Positions 50,597-59,192 of a stretch of 64,000 nucleotides of DNA are shown in pieces. Origin of the DNA: a virus; the IMG/VR virus record IMGVR_UViG_3300042503_001836, positions 54,554-118,553 of that record. The stretch is one strand, 5' to 3'. Below the pieces are notes generated by a model. It worked only from the letters and a program-made list of their open reading frames with translations, was not told where the DNA came from and ran no database searches. The first letter of the stretch is position 1, and the number at the start of each line of letters is the position of its first letter. The position numbers and the translations under genes are program-made.

Positions 50597-50703
50597 TTAG
50601 TAGTATTATACTACTAAAACTATAAAATAGAATAGACTACACAAGTGGGCGAACGTCGGTTTCATACCGTGTGTTTAAGTGGCTTGTCTGCTTAAACCTA
50701 GTC
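50597..50703 (-). ncRNA. Candidate small structured RNA ending in a terminator
   Basis: On the minus strand, between the terminator at 50749-50772 and terS, lies a multibranched structure: closing stem GACTA/TAGTC (50635-50639 with 50699-50703), hairpin GTTTAAG/CTTAAAC (50673-50697), hairpin CGGT/ACCG (50657-50669), then a perfect 9-bp terminator stem TTAGTAGTA/TACTACTAA (50597-50617) followed by T6. It is GC-richer than its flanks and has no reading frame. It could be an RNA gene, a terS leader or part of the packaging site. Confidence 0.45.
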
Positions 50704-50748
50704 CACGTTTTAAAGACATAAGCATATTACTTAATTTAAAATAAAAAA

Positions 50749-50772
50749 AGCTAGTAAAATAAATTACTAGCT
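50749..50772 (-). terminator. Terminator after 50781-51296
   Basis: AGCTAGTAA / TTACTAGCT stem with T7 on the minus strand. Confidence 0.85.
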
Positions 50773-50780
50773 GTTTATAG

Positions 50781-51296
50781 TTATACTTTTTTTAACAGGT
50801 TACGGATACCCTCAGAGTATCCTCTACCGTGTCCTAGTTTTTTCACAACTTCCCACTGGTCTTCAGTCAGTTTAATGTCCTTCGACACCCCTAGATAAAC
50901 CTTGTTATTGTAGCTGTTTGGATTCTTCCCACGTCCATCGGGTAATGGGATTTTTACAGTTAATGTCGTGGTGCAACTACCATTACCGTTAAGTTTATCG
51001 TAATCTGGAGTTTTAATTACTTCTTTTTTTACCTTAACCCCCGTTAGTGTATGAGTATACCAATCAGTCTTTTTGCTGTGTGACCATAACTGTCCAGGGT
51101 TCTCATAAGCTGAATAACTGGGAATGAAGCCACCCCAAGCATCGTAGAGAATGACAAGTTCTGTCCCCACTTCTATTTCAGTAAGTATATTGTCATAATT
51201 TGTAGCATTAATTTTTTCAAATTCAGCTACTGATAAATTAGAGTGTGATGTATACGCTTTAGTAGCTGTATATACTTCGGTTTTGTAGCTAACCAT
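50781..51296 (-). CDS. Hypothetical protein
   Basis: 171 residues. Strand-rich, with DAWGGFIPSYSAYENPGQLW in the middle, and ends with a ribbon-helix-helix-like stretch (KDIKLTEDQWEVVKKLGHGR, then GYSEGIRNLLKK). That end looks like the C-terminus of small phage DNA-binding proteins. Function unknown. It overlaps the gene upstream by 8 bp and is followed by a strong terminator. Confidence 0.7.
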   Translation of the reverse strand: MVSYKTEVYTATKAYTSHSNLSVAEFEKINATNYDNILTEIEVGTELVILYDAWGGFIPSYSAYENPGQLWSHSKKTDWYTHTLTGVKVKKEVIKTPDYDKLNGNGSCTTTLTVKIPLPDGRGKNPNSYNNKVYLGVSKDIKLTEDQWEVVKKLGHGRGYSEGIRNLLKKV

Positions 51297-51474
51297 TGTG
51301 TTCCTCTAAATATTTTACAATCTCGCTTAAATCGTCAAGTCTGCGTAAATCAGACTTTCTTAGTTCATTAGGAAAGCAAGAAAGTTTTCTGATGTCTGCT
51401 GTGGTTTTTATTTTGTGACCAGAAAGACGGCTAATTAATCTGTGATAGCCGTCACGGCCATAGTTATGCTTCAT
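51289..51474 (-). CDS. Small hypothetical protein
   Basis: About 61 residues from the ATG at 51474 (MKHNYGRDGYHRLI), chosen because AGAGAAG precedes it and it overlaps the upstream stop by 11 bp; a longer frame starts at 51513. Arg/Asp-rich and helical (RLDDLSEIVKYLEEHN). No family recognised. Confidence 0.6.
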   Translation of the reverse strand: MKHNYGRDGYHRLISRLSGHKIKTTADIRKLSCFPNELRKSDLRRLDDLSEIVKYLEEHNG

Positions 51475-52060
51475 AATCTTCTCTATCTCTGGCATCCCAT
51501 TTGCCAGCACCATATAGCTGATCTAAAGCTTTTTCGGTAGTTCCTCTACCATCATTGGCTTTAAGCCAATTTGAATAAGCTTTGTCTGCCTCATGTGCGA
51601 ACTTGTAAAGAATGTCATAATCGCAAGAAAGGTTTGTAGATCCGCCTAACCAGCGATAAACCAGTTTGGCTCTGACTTCATCAACACTGCAGGAGTAACC
51701 TGCTTTGATTTTTTTAGTGTACATATCTACTTTTTCCTGGATATCAGTTCCAGGTTTTAACTTGTTATTATCTTTCAACCAATTTAAGCAAGTCCTTATG
51801 TATGCACTTAAGTCAATATTTGGAGTTTTTACGTTGTTTAAGATGTTTTCTATGTCTTCCCATGACATCCGATACATAAACTCTTTAAAAGTATCATCAG
51901 AGTTATATCTAAGTTCTGCAAAAGTTTTTCCTTTTTGCGTAATGTATAGTCTGACTAGCCCATGTTTTCGCCAAGCTTTAGCACTAAAGCTTGGATTTTG
52001 ATTAATTAAGTCTGCAAGTGTTTCAGGTGAGAGTTCAGATAGATTTTCTTGCGCTTTCAT
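51464..52060 (-). CDS. Hypothetical protein
   Basis: 198 residues, mostly helical; N-terminus LSELSPETLADLINQNPSFS, middle RMSWEDIENILNNVKTPNID, acidic C-terminus. No domain recognised. First of a three-gene coupled run (52060 to 50781) behind a promoter with the CTATAT...ATATAG operator. Confidence 0.7.
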   Translation of the reverse strand: MKAQENLSELSPETLADLINQNPSFSAKAWRKHGLVRLYITQKGKTFAELRYNSDDTFKEFMYRMSWEDIENILNNVKTPNIDLSAYIRTCLNWLKDNNKLKPGTDIQEKVDMYTKKIKAGYSCSVDEVRAKLVYRWLGGSTNLSCDYDILYKFAHEADKAYSNWLKANDGRGTTEKALDQLYGAGKWDARDREDYEA

Positions 52061-52098
52061 TTGTTTTATTCTTTGCTTGGTGTTGCTTGTTTATATTT

Positions 52099-52129
52099 CT
52101 ATATTAGGGTATATAGAAAATTAAGTCAA
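52099..52129 (-). promoter_or_regulatory. Promoter with second operator type, copy 1
   Basis: TTGACT (52124-52129) and the inverted repeat CTATATTAGGGTATATAG (52099-52116) covering the spacer and -10 region. The same 45 bp recur at 52712-52742. Confidence 0.75.
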
Positions 52130-52185
52130 TACTTAATTTAAAAATATTTTTTATACTTGTACGCAGAAAACAAACATAAAAAAAA

Positions 52186-52203
52186 CATCCAGATAACTGG
52201 ATG
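52186..52203 (-). terminator. Terminator after 52212-52673
   Basis: CATCCAG / CTGGATG stem with a 4-nt loop and a long T-run on the minus strand. Confidence 0.8.
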
Positions 52204-52211
52204 CTTGTTTT

Positions 52212-52673
52212 TTAAAAAGGTAAATTTTCTGGAGTGATATCTAAGCCGTCTTTTTTCATTTGTCTTAACCAGGGGCGTAAGTATTGAGAGTCTATGATTT
52301 GTTGTCTTTCTTTTTCAGTAAATCCTACAATGTAAGGTTTAAAATCTAGACCCTCTTTCCAAAAACTAAGTTTACAAATCTCTTTAATCACTTCCTGTAC
52401 AGTACCTTCTATGGGGTTTCTGTCCATTGTTTCGTAAGTTCTACCTCTTTTTATTAAGACTTCACTTACGCTACCACCATCCATATCAAGACAGTATTTA
52501 GAGTGTTTAATGGTGATGTATAAGCTTCCTTTACTAGATTCTACATCGTTGATTTCGTATCCGTATTTTTTGAGTTGACTTACAATCCATCTACAAATGA
52601 ACTTTTGACCCGTGTTTAATTCCTCAGAGTAGTTGTTTACCCAAGAAGAATTAAATTGTATAAGAGGAGTCAT
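52212..52673 (-). CDS. Hypothetical protein
   Basis: 153 residues; alpha/beta, with ITIKHSKYCLDMDGGSVSEV and an end rich in Trp, Arg and Lys (YLRPWLRQMKKDGLDITPEN). No family recognised. Single-gene unit with its own operator-bearing promoter and terminator. Confidence 0.7.
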   Translation of the reverse strand: MTPLIQFNSSWVNNYSEELNTGQKFICRWIVSQLKKYGYEINDVESSKGSLYITIKHSKYCLDMDGGSVSEVLIKRGRTYETMDRNPIEGTVQEVIKEICKLSFWKEGLDFKPYIVGFTEKERQQIIDSQYLRPWLRQMKKDGLDITPENLPF

Positions 52674-52711
52674 TTGTTTTATTCCTTGTTTGGTGTTGCT
52701 TGTCTATGTTT

Positions 52712-52742
52712 CTATATTAGGGTATATAGAGAATTAAGTCAA
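52712..52742 (-). promoter_or_regulatory. Promoter with second operator type, copy 2
   Basis: TTGACT (52737-52742) and inverted repeat CTATAT..ATATAG (52712-52729), before the gene at 52673. Confidence 0.75.
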
Positions 52743-52859
52743 TACTTAATTTAAAAATATTTTTTATACTTGTACGTAAAGACAAACATTCATAGGTCTA
52801 TTTACAGCTTTGCCGCCAGGACTCATAAAATCAGACCAGTTGCTATATAAAGATTTCAG

Positions 52860-52910
52860 GGTGATCCAAGATTCGTAATAGATATAGAATTTTACGAACT
52901 TTGGATCACC
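52860..52910. repeat. Hairpin repeat B, GGTGATCC family
   Basis: Arms GGTGATCCAA / TTGGATCACC, extended by TTCGTAA/TTACGAA after two imperfect pairs; 51 bp. The outer ends match repeat A (1302-1365). It is flanked by imperfect direct repeats of about 20 bp (TTGCTATATAAAGATTTCA and TTGCTATATAAGGCTTTCA), as expected if it was inserted or duplicated. Confidence 0.75.
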
Positions 52911-53050
52911 TTTAAAAGTATTGCTATATAAGGCTTTCAAGTTTTAAGAGATTCTAGTAAATAGCTAGGATTTCATCTTAGGAGCGATCGCTCACCATCC
53001 CAAACTACCCAAATCAACAATCTTACCCTTAAAACACATAAGCAATATTA

Positions 53051-53163
53051 ACTAAACTATATCTATACACTAAACTATATAAGCGTGTTAATTAAAGTAG
53101 TAACAAATTTACACAAAATAGACAAAATTGTTCCCAAATTACCCAAAATTTACAAATTACCCA
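53051..53163. repeat. Iteron-like direct repeats
   Basis: ACTAAACTATAT occurs at 53051-53062 and 53069-53080; CAAATTACCCA at 53135-53145 and 53153-53163. Both pairs have an 18-bp period. Such spacing is common in iteron origins. Confidence 0.5.
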
Positions 53164-53221
53164 CAAACGATTATAACCGGGGTTTGATGCCCGGCTGGTA
53201 GTCTAGCTTTTTTTATTGATT

Positions 53222-56200
53222 TTAGACTGTTAGAAACGCCAGTTGCCTGCGCTGTTGTAACTGTTGAAAGACTGGTTTGCTCACTTGTTTATCTGTGGTT
53301 TCCGTAGCAATTCCTAGATGAGCCTTCCATAGGGCATCACCACCTTCATCCCCACTAGGATTATAGAAGTAGCTAAACATTCCCTCGTCTCTATTCTCGT
53401 ATTGTGCTACCCAGCCAGTCCAAACTCTAAGAGTCAATTGATCCTCAGTGATGGTGTAGTTATTGAGAGGTGCATTACCATTAGCTGCTTTACCTGCACC
53501 AGCCTCACGGTTTCTGCCTTTTTCCACATTCCAACCAATGCAAGTAAAGAACTTAGAAATGTTTGTAGCTGCCATGTCTGGACGGACATCTACATCAAAG
53601 CCAAAGGTTTTTTTGACATAGGCGCGGTTTTCTACTAATACCTTATTAGTTTTGATAATGATTGGCATACGGTTGTGAAAAAACATTACAGGTCTACCAT
53701 TATCAAGTTTTCCCCGCTTAGTAGCTTCCTGAAGTAATACATTTGCAAGTCCCTTGATATCCATAGTATTGATCATAAAATCAATACCAGCTTTCATACT
53801 CATAGGAGTATCTTTGATTGACCTACTAGAAGAGTTGATCATGTTGCGGAACTCTTCAGCCATATAGATAATTTTGGCAATATCCTCTTGGCCATTAGTC
53901 ATCGCACATCGGAAGCTAAAGCCATAAACTAACTTCCGGCGTGTCTTAGAACGTTTGCCCAATGTCCTGCGGACTAACTCCAGTTTTTCATCTTCATTGT
54001 ACCCATTGCACCAACCGTACCCACCTTCTACTTTCACACCCAAGGAATAAAGAATACCTTTCAAATCTTTAGCCCGTGCGGTATCTTTAGGCATGGTATC
54101 TTGATTCTTTTCAATAGAATCCAATAAGGCTAGATCGGCATTAGCTATTTCTACAAGTTTCTTTTCTTTTTGCGCTTCGCCGTATTCTTGCAAAGTAGCA
54201 ATAAACTCTGCGTCTGATTCAAAGTCTTGATGATCAATTGTGTAGCCTTTTTCTTGCATCCGTGCTTTTAAATTAATACGGAACTCTTGAGCAGCATAGA
54301 AACTTTCCTCTAAAGAATCTTGCCACCAAGCTAGAATGTCCTTATCTAATTCTGGAAACTGTGCAGCTATACGCGCCTCAATTTCACTATGCTGTAATAC
54401 TTTCATATCAGCCCAAGTCTGCATTAAGGCAGCCTTAGAACCATCATAACTGCGTCTTACTTCCTCAAAGTTTTTTTCAATGTTGGTAATATCACCTTTA
54501 GTCATGCCCATAGAAGAACGACGTGCAGCCCAAATAAACCGAACTACATTATCCCGAACCCGTTCTAACTGTTGTAGTGTGTTATCCATCCCCATGATGC
54601 CCATGTACACACCGTATACACAGTCAAGTCCTAAATTATTCCAGTCAGTACCAGAATCAATTACTGGAGATATAAATATCACACCTTTACAGCACGCACT
54701 AATGACGGCATGAAGATTATCTACAATATGATGATCTGGATCATCGCTAAATTGACGGGTATCTGCGTCTAAAATCCGTCCTAATTTTAGATCACGTAAG
54801 TAATTACCAAAGCCTTGAGTAGCCCAGTAAAATTTAGAAGATGATTGCTTAATATCTGTGAAAAACAAAGCCTTATGTGTGCTATCTTTAGCAGCTAAAC
54901 GACGGTTAACTTCGCTGTTCAATCCATCGCGGGCATCAGTAAATATTGCTTTACGTCCTTCTTCCTTAAACTTGCAATAAGAGTTAAGGATCACATAGCA
55001 GTTGTATTTAGCCTTGGTTGCTTCGGCATCATACTCTTCACCCCCGCACCAATGCTGAAATAAATTAATAGTTGATACTCTTAAATTGGCATCAGCTAAT
55101 ATAATTCTGCCACCTGCTTTATAGATAGCTACCACAAGAGTTTTTAAAGCAGTAATAGCTTTTTGTCTATTTTCTGCAATAGTGCCTGATTCAATTAAAT
55201 ATTTTACAAAAGACTCTGTTTCATCAATGACTAGTGTTGCATCTTTCCAATCATCAATTTTAAAGTCAGGCAAATAACCCTGTTCATTTGTCCCTTGACA
55301 CAGAGTATTAATGGTGATAGCTAAACCCTGTTTTTTAGCCGCTTCATATTTCTCAGAAGCACTTCTGTAATGTGGTGCTTTGTAGTCAACAATATTTAAC
55401 CGTTTAGCCGCTTGTCTGGTTAGTTGCTCACGGTGCGCGATCGCTAATAATTTGCCCTCACTCCAAGCCTTGACCTGGTTAGCCAGAACCTCGGTTTTAC
55501 CTGTTCCCATTTCCGACACAAACGCCACTAGCTTGCGGTTCTTAGCAGTTGCCTCACATTCTTTGACAACATCACTAAACCATTTACGATTAGCTGTGTG
55601 TCCATATAATAAAGCTTCTTTATTCTTACGATTACCCAGCATCTTAGGGGTAATTACTTGTGTAACACGCACCCAGTAATAATGAGCCGACCATTCAATA
55701 CCTTTCTCATCAATCACAACTACAGTAGGTTTGTAGTCTTTAATCTTGGTATCCTTATTATTTTTTCTTAGTAGATTACGCGCAACTTGAGAATAATACC
55801 CAGCGCGTAAGTTTTCCGCTAACATCCGGTCAGTACCGGGGGCGTTAGGTGTAAAGTTAAAAGTAAATCCATTCTCACAAGCGTATTCTGCCAATAAATG
55901 CAGATTTACGGCGGATGTCTCTTTATTCACATAGCACACACCAGGTATACCAGTATTCAGTATAGCTAAAGCATGAGTAGGACAAGTAGTTATATATATA
56001 GATTTGTTTTCATTCAAGAAAGTAATAGCATTATTCCATCCGTTTTCGGATGCACTGTAAAGCAAAGGCAAGTCTGCAAAAGTAAGCTGTTGTGGTTTTT
56101 GTCTTAGACCTCGCACAGCCTCTTCAATCAAGTTAGTAATAGTGCGGTTGTGCTTGAGGTGAGCGATCGCGTCCTCACCAATTTTAGTCTCTTGTCTGGA

Positions 56201-57640
56201 AGTCAAATAGGATTCAAACTTATCAACATGGCGGGCATGGGGTACATTTGTACCTTTCTCAAAACTAGTAAAAGTAGTCCAGACTTTTTTAATTAAATCG
56301 TTCTCACTGGAATTAAAAGTCTTATCTACCCATTGACGGAATAATTCTTCTGCCGATTCTTTAGCGCGTAACGGTGAACCACTAACTAAGTATTGCGCCT
56401 CAAGTAAAGACTTAGCGACGTACTTAGCTACTTTGTGAGAGCGACCTGTACCGTCAGGAGTGCCATTTTCAACGTGCTGTTTAACAGCGTAATCTACAAA
56501 CTGTAGTAAGGAAACAACCTCACCCTTGATTGATTCTGCACGACGTTTGATTTCCTTGGGTGATAAGCCTTGTAATTGCTTTTCACGTTCTGCCTTGTTA
56601 GCTTCGATTCTGGCCTTATCCTCTTCAGCTTTAGCTGCTAGTCTGGCTTTGTAGTCAGCATAGGATTCGTATGGGTGAAAGCGTTGTTTCCACTCAGAGG
56701 AAAGGATAGTTTCAAAAGCTTGAACGCCAGTAGGGTATGTATCAAATACAAACTCTTTACCAGACTGTGCTTTATATTCTCCTAACTTGGGGAATTTACC
56801 AATTTGTGCTTTTAAATCTTCATAGTTATAGATATCATTGATTTCCAGAATAGAACACTCTCTACCTGTTTTTTGGTGCTTAAATCCAGGAATACGCAAG
56901 ATTAACGTTTTTAAATCTTTTATAATATGCTGAATAGTCTTCTCATATCCATCAAAACCGGAATTTCTGAGCATTTGTGCTGCCAATTCCGCTGCCTCTT
57001 CAAAACTAATAGGTTCATGTAATATGTAATCATTGTGTGGTGACTTATTGCCAGAATCACGTACTAAGCTAGGTTTAGGTAATCCTAATCTTTCTAAGTA
57101 TTGTAGTTTTTCAGTAAATGATTCTGTATCGTCGTTTTCTATTCGGATGATTCTTGTAGTACCATCTCCCCACTTATCAACTTCATCCGCAGTTGTGCTG
57201 GAGTCAATACTATTAGGGGCAAAATACAATGTATTGCCTTTATGCGCTTCTATACGAAAAACTCTAAGTAGATGTTCTTTACCATATACCCCATTATCTT
57301 CCTGTAAAGGAAATCTAAACTGAGGTTTACCACTTTTTTTAGAGTATTCTACTAATTTATTATGTATTTCTGTGCGTTCTGCCAAATCTTTGGCTTTATA
57401 AGCATCTTTAATATCTTGTCTACCGTTCGGAGCGTGGTAGTAAATGTTTGTATAAATATCCTGGTATTTATCTACTTCACCTGGTTTCTTTGCCCTTATA
57501 AGCTTACGTTCCCCTCTTCTGAGGATAAAGCTATGATTCTCTAGTAGATAATCAAACGGTAGGCAGGAAACGTAAGAAAAAAATATTTCTTGAGAATCAG
57601 AAAATTCTGTGTTGGATATTGTGTTATTTAAAATATTCAT
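53222..57640 (-). CDS. Primase-helicase replication protein, CyRepA1-like
   Basis: 1472 residues. Residues about 90-240 look like a primase/polymerase-type domain (FTEKLQYLERLGLPKPSLVR followed by DSGNKSPHNDYIL, the small-residue-x-His motif). A long helical linker follows (330-520), then a Toprim-like piece (545-600), then a superfamily-2-type helicase with Walker A SEMGTGKTEVL (about 710) and Walker B LVIDETESF (about 805). This order is that of the large replication proteins of cyanobacterial plasmids (CyRepA1 type). It would start plasmid or phage DNA replication. A DnaA box and short repeats lie upstream and iteron-like repeats downstream. Confidence 0.7.
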   Translation of the reverse strand: MNILNNTISNTEFSDSQEIFFSYVSCLPFDYLLENHSFILRRGERKLIRAKKPGEVDKYQDIYTNIYYHAPNGRQDIKDAYKAKDLAERTEIHNKLVEYSKKSGKPQFRFPLQEDNGVYGKEHLLRVFRIEAHKGNTLYFAPNSIDSSTTADEVDKWGDGTTRIIRIENDDTESFTEKLQYLERLGLPKPSLVRDSGNKSPHNDYILHEPISFEEAAELAAQMLRNSGFDGYEKTIQHIIKDLKTLILRIPGFKHQKTGRECSILEINDIYNYEDLKAQIGKFPKLGEYKAQSGKEFVFDTYPTGVQAFETILSSEWKQRFHPYESYADYKARLAAKAEEDKARIEANKAEREKQLQGLSPKEIKRRAESIKGEVVSLLQFVDYAVKQHVENGTPDGTGRSHKVAKYVAKSLLEAQYLVSGSPLRAKESAEELFRQWVDKTFNSSENDLIKKVWTTFTSFEKGTNVPHARHVDKFESYLTSRQETKIGEDAIAHLKHNRTITNLIEEAVRGLRQKPQQLTFADLPLLYSASENGWNNAITFLNENKSIYITTCPTHALAILNTGIPGVCYVNKETSAVNLHLLAEYACENGFTFNFTPNAPGTDRMLAENLRAGYYSQVARNLLRKNNKDTKIKDYKPTVVVIDEKGIEWSAHYYWVRVTQVITPKMLGNRKNKEALLYGHTANRKWFSDVVKECEATAKNRKLVAFVSEMGTGKTEVLANQVKAWSEGKLLAIAHREQLTRQAAKRLNIVDYKAPHYRSASEKYEAAKKQGLAITINTLCQGTNEQGYLPDFKIDDWKDATLVIDETESFVKYLIESGTIAENRQKAITALKTLVVAIYKAGGRIILADANLRVSTINLFQHWCGGEEYDAEATKAKYNCYVILNSYCKFKEEGRKAIFTDARDGLNSEVNRRLAAKDSTHKALFFTDIKQSSSKFYWATQGFGNYLRDLKLGRILDADTRQFSDDPDHHIVDNLHAVISACCKGVIFISPVIDSGTDWNNLGLDCVYGVYMGIMGMDNTLQQLERVRDNVVRFIWAARRSSMGMTKGDITNIEKNFEEVRRSYDGSKAALMQTWADMKVLQHSEIEARIAAQFPELDKDILAWWQDSLEESFYAAQEFRINLKARMQEKGYTIDHQDFESDAEFIATLQEYGEAQKEKKLVEIANADLALLDSIEKNQDTMPKDTARAKDLKGILYSLGVKVEGGYGWCNGYNEDEKLELVRRTLGKRSKTRRKLVYGFSFRCAMTNGQEDIAKIIYMAEEFRNMINSSSRSIKDTPMSMKAGIDFMINTMDIKGLANVLLQEATKRGKLDNGRPVMFFHNRMPIIIKTNKVLVENRAYVKKTFGFDVDVRPDMAATNISKFFTCIGWNVEKGRNREAGAGKAANGNAPLNNYTITEDQLTLRVWTGWVAQYENRDEGMFSYFYNPSGDEGGDALWKAHLGIATETTDKQVSKPVFQQLQQRRQLAFLTV

Positions 57641-58010
57641 GTTATAATACCTTCAACGAATCAAGAATTTTTTCTAAACATATTTTATCACCTGTTAGCG
57701 AGTAATGGGTGATATTTTTTTTATATTTTTGTAAAATAGCGTAAGACAGATTGTAAAATAGTATAATTAAATACTGATATATCCAGTGTTTCATGGCTGT
57801 TGCACCTTAATGGGATTTTTCAAAGGTAACACAGCCAAATATTTTAAACCTGTGGAAAAACCTGGGGAAAACTCTGTAATGCGGGTTTGCGTGATGTGGG
57901 TAAATCTCGAAACCCTTACTGTGTATGAATAAAAAAATTTTGTAATTTTTAGTAAACTTTTTAAGGTAACAAAAAACCCGCCTAAGTGTTTAAGCGGGAT
58001 TAGTATAGTG
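57641..58010. other. Gene-free stretch upstream of the replication gene, DnaA box
   Basis: Contains a perfect DnaA box (TGTGGAAAA, 57851-57859), a near copy GGGGAAAA ten bases on, two direct copies of TTGTAAAATAG (about 57727 and 57751), and the terminator of the ATPase gene at its right edge. A replication origin or the replication gene promoter is likely. No reading frame seen. Confidence 0.5.
57977..57998 (-). terminator. Terminator after the ATPase gene
   Basis: CCCGCCTAA / TTAAGCGGG stem with T6 on the minus strand. Confidence 0.8.
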
Positions 58011-59012
58011 TTATTCTTGTGTGGGGTTTATCAAAGTTGGTTGAATCCAGATAATCTTTGAATCCTGTAATTTTTCGCCACAAGGCTGATTTCTCCAGTG
58101 TCCACGTCTCCAATGAGTTATAGGACTTTCATGTTTACCTGTTGTACTCTGTCTCTTTATAACCCTTGTTTTATTATCTACATCTAGTTTAATGTACGAA
58201 CGCAAACTTAGTTGCTTGCTCTTTTTTATTTTACTTTGCCCAAAACCTTTTGATTCTACATAAGTTACTTCCTTGTTCTGCTGTGTTTGAAAAAAGAGGA
58301 ATAAGTTAGTGACAAAAGAATCTATCTGGGATAAAACAGTGTAACCATCTTCTTTCATCTCATGCCCAAACCTTAATATATTCCCATTATTTCCTTCAAA
58401 TTGAATTATACCCTCCGCTACCGATTCTCTGTTAGGATCATTCCTAACAATCCAGTCTAAATCGAAAAAACTATAGTATAAACTTGGGTAATTGCAACTA
58501 ACACATTTACCTTCTAAAGTAGCAATCCAGTTGTAACCCTCTCTGTTGATGTCTACATCTGTGTCCTTATATTCCATTATGTAATCAGGTACTTGATTTA
58601 GGTTATTATCATACCCATGAGGATAAAAACTCAATAAAATATGTGTCACCTTAGCATTTGTTTTACCATCTGAAAATATGTTATGACTATTGGGTAATAG
58701 CTTAAGTTCAACTTTATGACTTTTGCCCCTAGTAACATTACAGATAAAAGGAGTGTCAAACGTTTGAAATTTAAGCTCAATAGCAAGTTGATCTCGCCCC
58801 GTCATGATGTCATCAACCTCAAAGTTAATGCGTCTATCTTGATACGCAGTAAATTGGGGTAAAACTCTTGACAGTGCAATCCGCAAGGCATCAAGTACAC
58901 TAGATTTACCTACACCGTTAATACCAACGAGTAGATTCATACCTGGTTGAAACTCAAAGGTTGCTTGCTCAAAAGCACGAAATTGAGTGAGAGTAAGAGA
59001 TTTAATTTCCAT
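58011..59012 (-). CDS. Truncated ABC-type ATPase fused to a foreign C-terminus
   Basis: 333 residues. Residues 1-60 are a RecF/SMC-type start with Walker A VGINGVGKSSVLDALRIALS. No ABC signature, Walker B or second half is visible. The last ~45 residues (TTGKHESPITHWRRGHWR and on) belong to a different small domain with the HWRRGHWR motif common at the C-terminus of phage- and plasmid-borne proteins. An ATPase half cut and joined to that domain is the simplest reading. It lies 180 bp after hsdS, a place where restriction loci often carry an extra ATPase. Activity is doubtful without Walker B. Confidence 0.7.
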   Translation of the reverse strand: MEIKSLTLTQFRAFEQATFEFQPGMNLLVGINGVGKSSVLDALRIALSRVLPQFTAYQDRRINFEVDDIMTGRDQLAIELKFQTFDTPFICNVTRGKSHKVELKLLPNSHNIFSDGKTNAKVTHILLSFYPHGYDNNLNQVPDYIMEYKDTDVDINREGYNWIATLEGKCVSCNYPSLYYSFFDLDWIVRNDPNRESVAEGIIQFEGNNGNILRFGHEMKEDGYTVLSQIDSFVTNLFLFFQTQQNKEVTYVESKGFGQSKIKKSKQLSLRSYIKLDVDNKTRVIKRQSTTGKHESPITHWRRGHWRNQPCGEKLQDSKIIWIQPTLINPTQE

Positions 59013-59192
59013 TGTTATAATACTGTCACAGCTATCTGTTCAGTAATTTTTACTATAATTAGTACAGCAATATGCTGACTTTAACAGTTTATAGCTATTG
59101 CATCATATTCGGATCATGTATCAATTAAATTTTACTTTTCTTAAAGAATTGACTTATTAAATGAAGTGAAAAATAAACATTGACTAAGTATA

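Larger units (their letters stand above)
52674..53221. other. Gene-free stretch with hairpin repeat and iteron-like repeats
   Basis: No reading frame of note. It holds, in order, the promoter at 52712-52742, hairpin repeat B (52860-52910), a HIP1 octamer near 52983, and two pairs of direct repeats at 53051-53163. The stretch lies just downstream of the replication gene, where plasmid origins are often found. Confidence 0.6.

Noticed and set aside
50635-50703. tRNA gene
   Set aside because: An acceptor-like stem of only five pairs, an 11-nt loop where the T-loop should be and no proper anticodon loop.
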